DNA of 64,000 nucleotides from Curvibacter microcysteis (GCF_028649455.1 NZ_JAQSIO010000001.1:62001-126000); one strand, 5' to 3'; numbered from the stretch's first letter, positions 40,259 through 51,505 are shown. Notes: generated by a model from the sequence alone, not told the origin. Translations and numbers: made by a program.

Positions 40259-41272
40259 TCAGTCCAGGCTGATGTGAGCCGCCTTGACCACCTCGGCCCA
40301 TTTCTGGCGGTTGGCTTTGACGGTGGCCTTGAACTGCTCAGGGCTTTCCAGGCGCACGCTGTTGCCAGCGCCTTCGAGCTTGGCCCGGACCTCGGGGTTT
40401 TCCAGCACCGCCTGCACGGCGCTGTTGAGGCGCTGCACCACGCGCGGGTCGGTGCCCTTGGGCGCGAACAGGCCAAACCAGATCGAGCTGTCAAAACCCT
40501 TGGTGCCTGCGAGGCCACTTTCTGCGATGGTGGGGACGTCCGAGACCGCGCCCACGCGCTTGGCCGTGGTCACGCCCAGCAGGCGCACTTTGCCGGCCTT
40601 GTAATGGGTCAGCACGGTCTGCACCTGGTTCATGATGCAGCAGGTCTCGCCGCGCAGCACCGCGGTCATGGCCTCGGGGCCGCCCTTGTAGGGCACATGG
40701 GTCATTTCCAGGCCAACACGCGAGTTGAACTCGGCAAACGCCATGTGGGTGCCCGTGCCGTTGCCGGTGGAGGCAAAGTTGTATTTGCCTGGGTTGGCCT
40801 TGACCAGCTCGACAAACTCCTTGAGCGTGCGCACCGGCACCACGTCGGGGTTGATGGTCAGCACGTTGGACACATCCAGCACGGGTGCCACCGGCACGAA
40901 GTCGGTCTCGACATCGAAAGACAGTTTTTTATACAAGGCGGCGTTGCTGCCATGGGTGGCGGCCGTGCCGAACACCAGGGTGTAACCATCGGGCTTGGCA
41001 CGCGAGACGAAGTCGCTGGCGATGTTGCCGGCAGCGCCAGGTTTGTAGTCGATCACCACCGCCTGGCCCAGTTGCTTGCCCAGGGGTTCCTGGATCTGGC
41101 GCGCCACCACGTCCACCCCGGAGCCCGCCGGGAAGGTCATCACCACGGTGATGGGGTGCTGCGGCCAGTCGCCCTGGGCCAGCACCGGGCCGGCCACGCC
41201 CAGCCAGGCAGCGGCCAGCCAGCTCAGGCCAAGGCGCCAAGGGGTCCGGCGAAGAGAGGGGGTGTTGTTCAT
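40259..41272 (-). CDS. Bug/TctC-family tripartite tricarboxylate transporter substrate-binding protein
   Basis: The protein is exported: residues 1-33 form a signal peptide ending in VLAQG. The mature part has the Bug landmarks WPQHPITVVMTFPAGSGVDVVARQI, KPGAAGNIASDFV and the HVPYKGGPEAMTAVLRGE loop. Bug proteins are very abundant in Burkholderiales and bind carboxylates or amides. No tctA or tctB is nearby, so this is an orphan whose ligand and transporter are unknown. The ATG at 41272 was used because it begins the signal peptide; the frame upstream is not signal-like. Confidence 0.92.
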   Translation of the reverse strand: MNNTPSLRRTPWRLGLSWLAAAWLGVAGPVLAQGDWPQHPITVVMTFPAGSGVDVVARQIQEPLGKQLGQAVVIDYKPGAAGNIASDFVSRAKPDGYTLVFGTAATHGSNAALYKKLSFDVETDFVPVAPVLDVSNVLTINPDVVPVRTLKEFVELVKANPGKYNFASTGNGTGTHMAFAEFNSRVGLEMTHVPYKGGPEAMTAVLRGETCCIMNQVQTVLTHYKAGKVRLLGVTTAKRVGAVSDVPTIAESGLAGTKGFDSSIWFGLFAPKGTDPRVVQRLNSAVQAVLENPEVRAKLEGAGNSVRLESPEQFKATVKANRQKWAEVVKAAHISLD

Positions 41273-41479
41273 CAAGCGCTCCAAAATCAGGTCTGCAGGG
41301 TGGGTAGGTTCGTTGAACCGCGATTGTGACCAGATGCTCATAAACACCAGGTCTTTGCTTATGCCGGCGCTGCAAGCAAGGGCCGGGCCGACGCCCCAGT
41401 CCCCGCCGCATCGGCCCGAACGCCCCTGGTGAAAACCCCAGTCTTGCAGGTGTCAGGTCCCGCCTGAGCGCTGACCATA

Positions 41480-43156
41480 ATGGCTCGCATGACCCGTTCC
41501 AGCCAGCAACTGCACCCTTTTCGCGAACCCGCCCCCTTGCGCCAGGCCGCCACCGTGCTGCTGCTGAGGGATGCTGTCGGGCCTGATGGCCAGACCGCGG
41601 TCGAGGTGCTGATGACCCGGCGCTCCCTGACCGCCAGCTTCGCTCCGGGGGCCTATGTGTTCCCGGGCGGGGGCATCGACGCGCTCGATGCCGCCTCGCA
41701 CGGCCAGGCCCGGCGCCGGCCAGGGCAGAGCGATCTGAACCTCACGCGGGCCATTGCCGCCATCCGCGAAAGCTTTGAGGAACTGGGGGTGCTGCTGGCC
41801 TGGCAAGCGGATGGCCGCCCAGCCGATGCCCAGACCATCGCGCAACTGGACCGCAGCCAGCCCTTGGCGGCGCAATGCCAGGCCCTGGGCCTGCAACTGG
41901 CCGCCGACCAAGTCCATGTGTTGGCGCACTGGGTGACCGACCGCGACCTGCCGCGCCGCTTTGACGTGCCTTTCCTGGTCGCGCCCATGCCCGCTCACCA
42001 GGAGCCCGTGGCCGACGAGGCCGAGCAATTCGAACCGGTCTGGGTGCGCCCGGCCGACGCGCTGGCGCGGCATGCCGCAGGCCAGTTCTTCATCATCTTC
42101 CCGACCATCCGCACGCTGGAGCGCCTGCAGGCCTACCCCACGGTCGCCTCGGTGCTGGCCGCCTGCGCCAGTGAACAGCCGCTGTGGACCAGTTGCCCCC
42201 GCGCCGGTTGGCTCCATGGCCACGAGGCCCGCTACATGGAGCATGAACAGCCTTACGGCGAGCTGGCCCTGGTCAGCCCGGACGGCCAGATCGTGCATGA
42301 ACTGGCCTGGCAGACCGAGCGCCCCGTGCCGCTGCTCAAGAACGTACAACGGCTGACCGCGCCCAACCCCGGCGTCATGACCGGCCCTGGCACCAACAGC
42401 TACCTGGTGGGCGACCCCGACACCGGCTACATCGCCATCGACCCCGGCCCGGCCGACCTGGAACACCTGCAGCGCCTGTGGCAGGCGGCCGGGGGCGACA
42501 TCCGCCACATCGTCTGCACCCACTCACACCCCGACCATTCCCCCGGCGCCGCCCCCTTGCAGGCCTTGTGCGTGCAGCACGGCCGCGCCGCGCCCCCCAT
42601 CCTGGGCCTGCCCTCGGCCCCCACCGCCCGCGCGGCCAGCGCGGCCAGCGCCTTCACGCCCGAACGGGCGCTGCAGCATGGCGAGCGCCTCTTGCTCACG
42701 GCCCCGGGCGTGCAACACAGCCTGCGCGTGCTGCACACCCCAGGCCACGCAGCCAACCACCTGTGCCTGGTGCTCGAAGAAGACGGCCTGCTGTTCTCGG
42801 GCGACCACGTGCTCAATGGCAGCACCACGGTGGTCGACCCACCCGACGGCAACATGGCCCAGTACATCGAGTCGTTGGACCTGCTGAGCGCAGCCTGCGC
42901 CGAGCACGGCATCGAGTTCATCCTGCCAGCCCACGGCTACGTGCTGGGTGCGGCCACCGACACCATCGCCCAACTCAAGGCGCACCGGCTCAAGCGGGAA
43001 GCCAAGGTGTTGGCCGCCATGCGCGCCCTGCCCGAGGGCACGCCCGAGCAGTGGGTGCCGCTGGCCTACGACGATGTGCCGCAACGCTTGTGGCCGGTGG
43101 CCCAGCGCTCGCTGATGGCCCATGTGGAACGCATCCGGACCCTGGCCCTGGCCTGA
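41480..43156 (+). CDS. NUDIX hydrolase / metallo-beta-lactamase fusion protein
   Basis: The 558 residues join two enzymatic modules. Residues about 20-220 are a NUDIX domain of the long NUDT19 type, with FPGGG at 61-65, a ~30-residue insertion and the core R96-ES-F-E100-E101-L-G103. Residues about 290-500 are a metallo-beta-lactamase fold: GPGTNSYLVGD, the zinc motif H348-S-H350-P-D352-H353, HTPGHAANHLCLV and FSGDHVLNGS. The last ~60 residues resemble the winged-helix tail of LACTB2-like hydrolases. Both active sites look intact. NUDIX enzymes cleave nucleoside-diphosphate-linked compounds and LACTB2-like proteins cut thioesters or RNA, so the joint substrate is unclear. An ATG three codons in is an alternative start. 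Confidence 0.9.
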   Translation: MARMTRSSQQLHPFREPAPLRQAATVLLLRDAVGPDGQTAVEVLMTRRSLTASFAPGAYVFPGGGIDALDAASHGQARRRPGQSDLNLTRAIAAIRESFEELGVLLAWQADGRPADAQTIAQLDRSQPLAAQCQALGLQLAADQVHVLAHWVTDRDLPRRFDVPFLVAPMPAHQEPVADEAEQFEPVWVRPADALARHAAGQFFIIFPTIRTLERLQAYPTVASVLAACASEQPLWTSCPRAGWLHGHEARYMEHEQPYGELALVSPDGQIVHELAWQTERPVPLLKNVQRLTAPNPGVMTGPGTNSYLVGDPDTGYIAIDPGPADLEHLQRLWQAAGGDIRHIVCTHSHPDHSPGAAPLQALCVQHGRAAPPILGLPSAPTARAASAASAFTPERALQHGERLLLTAPGVQHSLRVLHTPGHAANHLCLVLEEDGLLFSGDHVLNGSTTVVDPPDGNMAQYIESLDLLSAACAEHGIEFILPAHGYVLGAATDTIAQLKAHRLKREAKVLAAMRALPEGTPEQWVPLAYDDVPQRLWPVAQRSLMAHVERIRTLALA

Positions 43157-43280
43157 GATCACTGCGCGTATCCAAGCCACCCGGGCCATCCCCTGGTCGG
43201 GCGTGGCCCCCGAGCGCGTAAACTTCGCCCCCTGCCGCCCCCGCCGGGCGTGGCCGACCCGCAGCCCCACGAGCCCGCCC

Positions 43281-44009
43281 ATGACCGAACCGATCCGCCT
43301 CTCCAAACACGTTGCCGACCAGGCCGCCTGCTCCCGCCGCGAGGCCGAGTTGCTGATCGAGGGGGGATGGGTGAAGGTCAATGGCGGCATCGTCGAAGAG
43401 CCCCAGCACCGGGTCAACCCTGGCGTGGATCAGGTTGACATCGACCCGCAAGCACGCCCCGAAACCGTGCCGCCAGCCACCTTGCTGTGGTACCGCCCCG
43501 ACCCCCAAGCCGCCTGCGACGCCTTGAGCCTGCAGGCCACCGCCCCCATCAGCCGCCACCCAGTGCGCGTGCTCAAACGCCATTTCGCCCAGCAGCTGCC
43601 GCTGGCGGGCCTGAGCGGCCTGGCCACGGGTCTGGTGGTGTTCACCCAGGACGGCCGCATGCGCCGCCGCCTGATGGAGGATGAGGCCGAGCTGGAGCAG
43701 GAGTTCATGGTCGAGCTGCCGGGCCAGGTCACCAACGACACGATCGAACGCCTGCAAAACCGCATTCAGCAGGCGCGCCAATGGCCCTTGGTGCCGGTGG
43801 TGGGCAAATTGAGCTTGAACGCGCGCGGCCCCCAAGGCACGCGTCTGCGCTTCGCGCTCAAGGCCAGCAATGCCAGCTGCATCCTGGCCTTGTGCGAGAG
43901 CGCGGGGCTGCGCCCCTTGGCGCTGCGCCGCACCCGGCTGGGCCGGGTCGCGCTGGCGGGCCTGGCGCCGGGCGAGTGGCGCTTCATGGGCCCGCACGAG
44001 AAGTTCTGA
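43281..44009 (+). CDS. S4-domain pseudouridine synthase-like protein lacking the catalytic Asp
   Basis: The 242-residue protein has an N-terminal S4 RNA-binding domain (RLSKHVADQAACSRREAELLIEGGWVKVNG). It is followed by an RsuA/RluB/E/F-type synthase domain, with LWYRPDP where the family has the KP motif. The catalytic motif is GRLDxDTxGLLLLTxDG in active enzymes; here the aligned segment is AGLSGLATGLVVFTQDG (109-125), with Ser112 in place of the invariant Asp and Gly for Arg. The rest of the fold appears complete. It is probably an RNA-binding protein without synthase activity. I used the ATG at 43281, because the longer frame to 43122 overlaps the preceding gene and is not S4-like. Confidence 0.88.
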   Translation: MTEPIRLSKHVADQAACSRREAELLIEGGWVKVNGGIVEEPQHRVNPGVDQVDIDPQARPETVPPATLLWYRPDPQAACDALSLQATAPISRHPVRVLKRHFAQQLPLAGLSGLATGLVVFTQDGRMRRRLMEDEAELEQEFMVELPGQVTNDTIERLQNRIQQARQWPLVPVVGKLSLNARGPQGTRLRFALKASNASCILALCESAGLRPLALRRTRLGRVALAGLAPGEWRFMGPHEKF

Positions 44010-44043
44010 GCGCGCCACCTCGGCGCGTCGGAAAGAAGAAAGT

Positions 44044-44505
44044 GTGAAGTCAGCCGATAAGCCGGATTCTGTGCACCAGGGTTGCCCCCGGTGTGACCGC
44101 CATTACTCTGGGCCGGGGGTCGCCCACCCGGCTCGATGCTACCTACCCGCCAACTCTGCGGAACCACATCAACGCTGGCCTACTTGGTATTGCTGCGCGT
44201 AGAGATTGCCCGTTTCACCTTGGTCGGGCACCGACCAAGGTGGCTGTGGGGGTCACGCTTGCGCGTGATCTGACGGGCTTTCGCCCGTCCGAACGCGGCT
44301 TGCGCCGCTCCCCCACAGAACACCCTGATTGGGCCGGTTCGACCAAACTCGTCTCTGTTGCTCTGATCCTCACCTCGCGGTGGAGAGCCGTTAGCTCCTA
44401 CGCTGTCCTGTGCAGTCCGGACGTTCCTCCAGTGCGGTGTTTCCACACGGCGACTTGCGTCGCCGCCCTTTCGGCATGCACCAGCGGCGGTCTGGCTGAC
44501 TTCAC
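44044..44505 (-). ncRNA. rnpB: RNase P RNA, bacterial type A
   Basis: Read on the minus strand, the RNA starts GTGAAGTCAGCC and ends GGCTGACTTCAC, a perfect 12-bp P1 helix. Family landmarks are GGAGGAACGTCCGGAC (CR-I, 5' side of P4) and ACAGAATCCGGCTTATCGG (CR-V, 3' side of P4), plus the ACAGGACAGCG and GTGAGGATCAGAGCAACAGAGA stretches. In P4 the usual CCGGG/CCCGG pair is CCGGA/TCCGG, a compensated change that keeps pairing. The length is about 462 nt, larger than the 377-nt E. coli RNA, from peripheral helices. It makes the catalytic subunit that matures tRNA 5' ends. Confidence 0.97.
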
Positions 44506-44603
44506 GGGCGCCATTATGACTGCTGGGCATGAGCTTAGTTGCCCACGGGCGAATGAAGTGGGCCAGAATTCGCGCATTCACCTCAAACCCCTCAGGAGAC
44601 CGC
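44506..44603. promoter_or_regulatory. Divergent promoter region for rnpB and cysK
   Basis: On the minus strand CATAAT (44518-44513) lies seven bases before the rnpB 5' end, well placed as its -10; a clear -35 is not visible. cysK begins at 44604 with CAGGAGAC just before its ATG as a good ribosome binding site. No other element is recognisable. Confidence 0.45.
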
Positions 44604-45521
<918 letters not shown>

Positions 45522-45657
45522 GCCCAACCAGGGCAGGCAGCGCACCCTGCCCCCACCGGCGGTACTGGGGCCCCACAACGTGGGCCCCGGACCGGGCGGG
45601 CCGATTAAAATCGAGGCCACCTCCAGACCTCTGCTTGATCAACACAAGCCGGCCCCC

Positions 45658-47409
45658 ATGATTCGCCTCTCCGAACTCAAATTGCCGCTGGCCACGCTGC
45701 CAGCCGATCCCCAGACCCAGCCCATCGAGGCCTTGCGCACCCAGGCCGCGCTCATCCTGGGCATCGCGCCCAGCGACATCGCCACCGTGCATGTGCACAA
45801 ACGCAGCTTTGACGCACGCAAGCCCGAACTGCTGACGGTCTACATCGTCGACCTCACGCTGCACGACAGCGCCGCCGAGGCCCCGCTGCTGGCACGCCAC
45901 GCCACCCACCCGCACATCCAGCCCACGCCCGACATGGTCTGGCACCCGCCCGGCCAGGCGCCGAGTGACTTTCCCAGCCCCGGCAATGAACGCCCGGTGG
46001 TGGTGGGCTTTGGCCCCTGCGGCATTTTTGCCGCGCTGGTCTTGGCCCAGATGGGCTTCAAGCCCATCGTGCTGGAACGCGGCAAGACCGTGCGCGAGCG
46101 CACCAAGGACACCTGGGGTCTGTGGCGCAAAAAGGTGCTGCACCCCGAGTCGAACGTGCAGTTCGGCGAAGGCGGCGCGGGCACGTTCTCGGACGGCAAG
46201 CTGTACAGCCAGATCAAGGACCCGCGCCACCTGGGCCGCAAGGTGATGGAAGAGTTTGTCCAGGCCGGTGCGCCCGAAGAAATCCTGTACGCGGCACGCC
46301 CGCACATCGGCACCTTCAAGCTGGTCAAGGTGGTCGAGACCTTGCGCGAACAGATCATCGCCCTGGGCGGTGAGATCCGCTTCCAGCAGCGCGTGACCGA
46401 CGTGGTGATCGAAGACGAGGGCCCGCAAGGCCGGCAGCTGCGCGCCCTGAAGGTGCTGGACCTGGAAAGCGGCCAAAGCTACGAGTTGCCCGCCACCCAT
46501 GTGGTGATGGCCTTGGGCCACAGCTCGCGCGACACCTTTGCCATGTTGCACCAGCGCGGCGTCTACTTGGAGGCCAAGCCCTTCTCGGTGGGCTTTCGCG
46601 TCGAGCACCCCCAAGGCCTGATCGACCGAGCCCGCTGGGGCCGGCACGCCGGCCACCCGCTGCTGGGTGCAGCCGACTACAAGCTGGTGCACCATGCCAG
46701 CAATGGGCGCGCGGTGTACAGCTTCTGCATGTGCCCCGGCGGCACCGTGGTGGCCGCCACCTCCGAGCCCGAGCGTGTGGTCACCAATGGCATGAGCCAG
46801 TACTCGCGCAATGAGCGCAATGCCAACGCGGGCATCGTGGTGGGGATCGACCCCAAGGACTACCCCACACAGCCGGCCGATTTTGAATGGGCGCTGGGCC
46901 CGGACCACACGTGGCAGCCCCCCGCCGACGGCGGCTTCCACCCACTGGCGGGCATCGTGCTGCAGCGTCAGCTGGAGTCGCGCGCCTTTGTGCTGGGCGG
47001 CAGCAATTACGAAGCGCCTGGCCAGTTGGTGGGCGACCTGGTGGCGGGCAAAGCCTCCACCGCGCTGGGTTCGGTCGAGCCCTCGTACAAGCCCGGGGTG
47101 AAGATGGGCGATCTGTCGCAGGCCCTGCCCGACTATGCCATCAGCGCCATGCGCGAGGCCTTCCCTGCCTTCGGCCGCAAGATCAAGGGCTTTGACCTGC
47201 ACGACGCGGTGCTGACCGGGGTCGAAACCCGCACCTCATCGCCTCTGAAGATCACCCGGGGTGAGACCTACCAAAGCCTCAACACCCGGGGCCTGTTCCC
47301 TGCAGGCGAAGGGGCCAGCTATGCCGGGGGCATTTTGTCGGCCGGCGTCGATGGCATCAAGGTGGGCGAGGCCGTGGCGCAAAGCCTGCTGGGGCTTCAG
47401 CGGAGCTGA
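45658..47409 (+). CDS. FAD-dependent oxidoreductase of uncharacterised (COG2509-type) family
   Basis: The 583 residues begin with a ~95-residue domain that contains [26 protein letters not shown] dinucleotide-binding loop [20 protein letters not shown] and [17 protein letters not shown] follow, then [18 protein letters not shown] and a C-terminal [30 protein letters not shown] that closes the FAD site. This is the pattern of COG2509 uncharacterised FAD-dependent dehydrogenases; substrate and partner are unknown. The ATG at 45658 follows 136 bases of non-coding sequence after cysK. The 3' end overlaps the convergent chemoreceptor gene by 13 bases. Confidence 0.92.
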   Translation: MIRLSELKLPLATLPADPQTQPIEALRTQAALILGIAPSDIATVHVHKRSFDARKPELLTVYIVDLTLHDSAAEAPLLARHATHPHIQPTPDMVWHPPGQAPSDFPSPGNERPVVVGFGPCGIFAALVLAQMGFKPIVLERGKTVRERTKDTWGLWRKKVLHPESNVQFGEGGAGTFSDGKLYSQIKDPRHLGRKVMEEFVQAGAPEEILYAARPHIGTFKLVKVVETLREQIIALGGEIRFQQRVTDVVIEDEGPQGRQLRALKVLDLESGQSYELPATHVVMALGHSSRDTFAMLHQRGVYLEAKPFSVGFRVEHPQGLIDRARWGRHAGHPLLGAADYKLVHHASNGRAVYSFCMCPGGTVVAATSEPERVVTNGMSQYSRNERNANAGIVVGIDPKDYPTQPADFEWALGPDHTWQPPADGGFHPLAGIVLQRQLESRAFVLGGSNYEAPGQLVGDLVAGKASTALGSVEPSYKPGVKMGDLSQALPDYAISAMREAFPAFGRKIKGFDLHDAVLTGVETRTSSPLKITRGETYQSLNTRGLFPAGEGASYAGGILSAGVDGIKVGEAVAQSLLGLQRS

Positions 47410-49028
47410 CGCGGCGCGGGACGCCCCGCAGCCCGTGGCGCGCCGCCCTCCCAGTCCAGTGCGGCACCCGCAGGCAGGCGGAAGCTGTCCACGGTGTCCG
47501 CCAATTGCTGGGCTTGGTTGCGCAGGCCTTGGGCGGCGGCAGCCGACTGCTCCACCAGGGCCGCGTTCTGTTGCGTGATCTGGTCGAGCCGGCTGACCGC
47601 TTCATTGACCTGCCCCAAGCCCGTGCTCTGCTCGCGCGCCGAATGGCTCAGCTCGGCAATGATGGTGCCTACCCGGGCCACCGAATCCACAATCTCGGCC
47701 ATGGTGCTGCCGGCCTGTTGCACCAGTTGCGCTCCGCTGTCGACCTGGCTGACGCTGGATGCAATCAGGTCGCGGATCTCACGCGCGGCCTGGGCCGCGC
47801 GTTGGGCCAGCACGCGCACCTCGCCCGCGACCACGGCAAAGCCCCGGCCCTGTTCGCCCGCGCGGGCGGCTTCCACCGCCGCGTTCAGGGCCAGGATGTT
47901 GGTCTGGAAGGCAATGCCGTCAATGACCCCGGTGATGTCGGCAATGCGCCGCGACGAGCCCGAAATACCCTCCATGGTCGACACCACCCGTGACACCACC
48001 TCCCGCCCTTGCACGGCCACCGCACTGGCCGAGCCAGCCAAGCCTTCGGCTTGCTGAGCGGCATCGGCGCTTTGTCGCACCGCGGCCAGCAACTCCTCCA
48101 TGCTGGCGGCCACCTCCTCCAGGTTGGAGGCGGTTTGCTCGGTGCGCGCAGAAAAATCGTTGTTGCCTGAGGCGATCTCATGGCTGGCATTGGCCACAGA
48201 AGCACTGGCACTGCGCATGCCCGACACCACCTGGACCAGCTTGGCCTGCATGCCCGTCAATTCGGCGACCAGGCCCTGCACCTCGTCACGGCTGGCGGGA
48301 TCGACCGGGGGCGGCACCTGGGTCAGATCGCCATCAGCGATGTGACCGGCCAATCGGGTCGCGCCAGCCACGGGGGTGAGGATGGAGTGCGACAGCCGCC
48401 AAGCGCTGAGCACGCTCAAACCCAGGCCCAGCAAGGACCCCATGACCAACAGACTGATGCCCTGGCGCTCGCTGTTGAGGGCGCTCTCACGCGCCGACTG
48501 CACCCGGGCGCGCTGGTGCTGGGCCAATTGGTCGACCGCAGCCGCGTAGCGATCGGCCGCCGGGCGCAGGTCCTGGCTGATGGCCTCGTCCGGCACAGGC
48601 TGGCCTGCGGCACGCTGCTTGACCAGGCGGTCGCGCACCTCTCGAAAACCATTGCCGGCACCGTCCAACGCAGCAAACAGTTTCTTGGACTCATCGTCAT
48701 CCGCCAGGGCCTCCAGGCGTTTTCGCACCTCAGCAGAGCGTGCCGAGGTGCGCTTGCGGTCCGCGTCGATGCGTGTAGCCGCTGCCGGGTTGTCGATCAA
48801 CAACAGGGTTTCGGCGCGGCTGGAGCTGATCACGACAATCGCGTGCAACTCCGAAGCCAGCAAGGCGCGCTCGGAAGAGTCTCCCCCCAGGTCATCGGCG
48901 ATCGCCTGCAATTGAATCAAGCGCCAAACGCCAATGCCGGCGGCCAAGCTCATGACCAGGCACACCAAGCCAAAACCCAGCGCCAGACGAGGCCCCAGGC
49001 GGGTTCGAGAAAAAAGCCCTGCACCCAT
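47397..49028 (-). CDS. Methyl-accepting chemotaxis protein
   Basis: This 543-residue chemoreceptor has a first membrane helix at about 13-34 and a helical periplasmic region of the four-helix-bundle type (about 35-190). A second membrane helix lies at about 192-212. HAMP follows, then the signalling domain with [34 protein letters not shown] and the [20 protein letters not shown] flank. No C-terminal pentapeptide is present (it ends PAPRQLR). It is the third receptor in the window; no che genes accompany any of them. The ligand is unknown. Confidence 0.93.
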   Translation of the reverse strand: MGAGLFSRTRLGPRLALGFGLVCLVMSLAAGIGVWRLIQLQAIADDLGGDSSERALLASELHAIVVISSSRAETLLLIDNPAAATRIDADRKRTSARSAEVRKRLEALADDDESKKLFAALDGAGNGFREVRDRLVKQRAAGQPVPDEAISQDLRPAADRYAAAVDQLAQHQRARVQSARESALNSERQGISLLVMGSLLGLGLSVLSAWRLSHSILTPVAGATRLAGHIADGDLTQVPPPVDPASRDEVQGLVAELTGMQAKLVQVVSGMRSASASVANASHEIASGNNDFSARTEQTASNLEEVAASMEELLAAVRQSADAAQQAEGLAGSASAVAVQGREVVSRVVSTMEGISGSSRRIADITGVIDGIAFQTNILALNAAVEAARAGEQGRGFAVVAGEVRVLAQRAAQAAREIRDLIASSVSQVDSGAQLVQQAGSTMAEIVDSVARVGTIIAELSHSAREQSTGLGQVNEAVSRLDQITQQNAALVEQSAAAAQGLRNQAQQLADTVDSFRLPAGAALDWEGGAPRAAGRPAPRQLR

Positions 49029-49103
49029 GGCGCACCCCGCACAGTGAAGAGAGAGTGAGGCAGCTTAGCCGAAGCGAAGCCCGGTCGCCAGCCTCAATGC
49101 CCT

Positions 49104-50471
49104 TCAAGAGCGCTGGAGAAAGTCCAGCGCCAGCACGCTCAGCGCCCGCACGCCCAGGGCCAGGGCGTCTTCGTTGAAATCAAACAACGGTGAGTGGTTG
49201 GACGGCGCGGTCTCCGCCTTCAGCCCCACCGGTGTGCCGCCCAGGAAAAAGAAGAATCCTGGCACCACTTTCTGGTACTGAGAAAAGTCTTCCGAGCCAC
49301 TGACCTTGGGGATCTGCACCACCTGGCCCCGCATGGCCAGCTTCAGGGCGGGCAGCGAAGCCTCGGTCAGGGCGGGAGAGTTCACCGTGACCGGGTAAAT
49401 CATGGGCCCAAAACTCACGGTCGCCTTGGCGCCCGAACTGGCCGCGATCTGCTCAGCCGTGGCGACGATGCGTTTTTGGGCTTCCTGGCGCATGTCCTCG
49501 TCAAAGGCCCGCAGGCTGCCCAGCATCACGACCTTGTCGGGAATGACATTGCCCCGATTGCCCCCGTTGATGGCCCCGACGGTCACAACCACAGGGTCTT
49601 GGGTGAGGTTGAGCTGACGGCTGACCACCGTCTGCAAGCCCAGCACCACCTGGCCTGCGGCCACCACCGGGTCCACCCCCAGCCAGGGGGCCGAGCCATG
49701 GCCTCCACGGCCAGTCACCTCGATCGTGATGTCGTCCGCACTGGCCATGGTGGCGCCGCTGCGGTAGCCCGCCAAGCCTTGGGGGATGTTGGCCGTCAGG
49801 TGCAACCCGTAGATGGCCTGCACCTCCTTCAGCACCCCTTGCTCCACCATGGCCTTGGCGCCGAAGCTGGGCACATGGCCGTGGGCATCCGGGGCTTCGG
49901 TGACGCCTTCCTCGGCGGGTTGGAAGATGAACTTCACGCTGCCGGGCAGCTCGGCCTTCATGCCCGCCAACACCTCGGCCACGCCCATCAGGATGGCGGT
50001 ATGGCCATCGTGGCCGCAGGCGTGGGCCACCGACACCTCTTGGCCCAGGTAGTTGGCCTTGACCTTGGAGGCAAAGGGCAGGCCGGTCAGTTCCTGCACG
50101 GGCAAGGCGTCCATGTCGGCGCGCAGCGCCACCATCTTGCCGGATCGGCCCCCTCGCAAAATGCCGACCACGCCGTGGCCGCCCACCCCGGTCTGGACCT
50201 CGAGGCCGAGGCGCCGCAAATGATCGGCCACCAGCTTGGCGGTGCGCACCTCGGCGCCGGACAGCTCAGGGTGGCTGTGGATGTCGCGCCGCCAACTCAC
50301 CAACTGCGGCGAAACAGCGCTGATGCGTTGGTCCAGGGTTTTGAGGGAGGCTGCGTCCAGACTTTGGGCCTGCAGCGACGTGAGGGCGCCCAAGGCGGTG
50401 CCCAGCAGGGCACAACGAACGGCGTTCAAGCGGGCCCAGCGGCGGCCGCGACCAACAGAGAAGGGGGTCAT
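49104..50471 (-). CDS. Exported M20-family amidohydrolase
   Basis: The 455-residue protein has an N-terminal signal peptide (about 1-36, ARLNAVRCALLGTALGALTSLQAQ), so it acts in the periplasm. The M20D motifs are complete: RRDIHSHPELSGAE, LRADMDALPVQE, VAHACGHDGHTAILMG with metal-binding Cys/His, IFQPAEEG and GRGGHGSAPWLGVDP. Family members hydrolyse N-acyl or N-carbamoyl amino acids, amides such as hippurate, or IAA conjugates; the substrate is not predictable. It is 75 bases downstream of a chemoreceptor gene that reads the same way. Confidence 0.92.
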   Translation of the reverse strand: MTPFSVGRGRRWARLNAVRCALLGTALGALTSLQAQSLDAASLKTLDQRISAVSPQLVSWRRDIHSHPELSGAEVRTAKLVADHLRRLGLEVQTGVGGHGVVGILRGGRSGKMVALRADMDALPVQELTGLPFASKVKANYLGQEVSVAHACGHDGHTAILMGVAEVLAGMKAELPGSVKFIFQPAEEGVTEAPDAHGHVPSFGAKAMVEQGVLKEVQAIYGLHLTANIPQGLAGYRSGATMASADDITIEVTGRGGHGSAPWLGVDPVVAAGQVVLGLQTVVSRQLNLTQDPVVVTVGAINGGNRGNVIPDKVVMLGSLRAFDEDMRQEAQKRIVATAEQIAASSGAKATVSFGPMIYPVTVNSPALTEASLPALKLAMRGQVVQIPKVSGSEDFSQYQKVVPGFFFFLGGTPVGLKAETAPSNHSPLFDFNEDALALGVRALSVLALDFLQRS

Positions 50472-50623
50472 GGGGTGGTCCTACAGCAAGTCGAAGTTGT
50501 CGGGGACGTCCATGCTAGGACGCCCCTGGCACCTGCTTGCCGCTGCCCCGGACCAACCGGGAGGCGAGACCAACCGCCTGGGATCAGCGGGAGGAAATGA
50601 CGCGCCGCCAGGCGCGTCGTCGA

Positions 50624-51505
50624 TCAAACAGCCGAGCTGGCTTGCAGGCGCGCGATGCGCTCTTCGATCGGAGGGTGGGTGGAGAACAGCTTGCCCAGGC
50701 TGCCCGTGATGCCCATGGCGGCCACGCTCTTGGGCAGCTCGCCAGGCACCATGCCGCCCAAGCGAGCCAGCGCGTTGACCATGGGTTGACGGCGGCCCAT
50801 CAGCTGAGCGGCGCCGGCGTCAGCCCGGAATTCGCGCTGGCGCGAGAACCAGGCCACGATCATGCTGGCCAGGAAGCCCAACAAGATGTCGAGCACGATG
50901 GTGCTGACCATGTAGGCGATGCCCGGGCCCGAGCGCTCTTCGTCGCTCTTGCGGAAGAAGCTGTCGACACCATACGCAATGACGCGCGACAGGAACACCA
51001 CAAAGGTGTTCATCACGCCCTGGATCAGGGTCATGGTGACCATGTCGCCGTTGGCGACGTGCGCCACTTCGTGGCCGATCACCGCCTCGACCTCTTCGCG
51101 CGTCATGCCCTGCAGCAGGCCGGTGGACACCGCCACCAGGGCCGAATTCTTGAAGGCGCCGGTGGCAAAGGCATTGGGCTCGCCCTCGTAAATGCCGACC
51201 TCGGGCATGGCGATGCCGGCACGCTCGGAGAAGCGGCGCACGGTGTCCACGATCCAGGCTTCGTCGGCCGACTGGGGCTGATTGATGATGCGGATGCCCG
51301 ATGTCCACTTGGCCATGGGCTTGCTGATGAGCAGCGAAATGAAGGCCCCGCCGAAGCCCATGATCAGGGCAAAGCCCAGCAGCGCCCCGAGGTTCAGGCC
51401 GTTGGCCGTCAGGTAGCGGTTCACACCCAGCAGGCTGGCCACGATGCCCAGCACCACCACAATGGCGACGTTGGTCGCGATCAACAACAGGATTCGTTTC
51501 ATCAA
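50624..51505 (-). CDS. htpX: Membrane protease HtpX
   Basis: HtpX is an inner-membrane zinc metalloprotease that degrades misfolded membrane proteins. The 293 residues include two N-terminal membrane helices (about 5-27 and 40-60), the catalytic H145-E146-V-A-H149 motif, two more helices after it, and the downstream Glu of the [12 protein letters not shown] segment as the third zinc ligand. It is preceded by a palindromic region that may carry its promoter. Confidence 0.97.
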   Translation of the reverse strand: MMKRILLLIATNVAIVVVLGIVASLLGVNRYLTANGLNLGALLGFALIMGFGGAFISLLISKPMAKWTSGIRIINQPQSADEAWIVDTVRRFSERAGIAMPEVGIYEGEPNAFATGAFKNSALVAVSTGLLQGMTREEVEAVIGHEVAHVANGDMVTMTLIQGVMNTFVVFLSRVIAYGVDSFFRKSDEERSGPGIAYMVSTIVLDILLGFLASMIVAWFSRQREFRADAGAAQLMGRRQPMVNALARLGGMVPGELPKSVAAMGITGSLGKLFSTHPPIEERIARLQASSAV

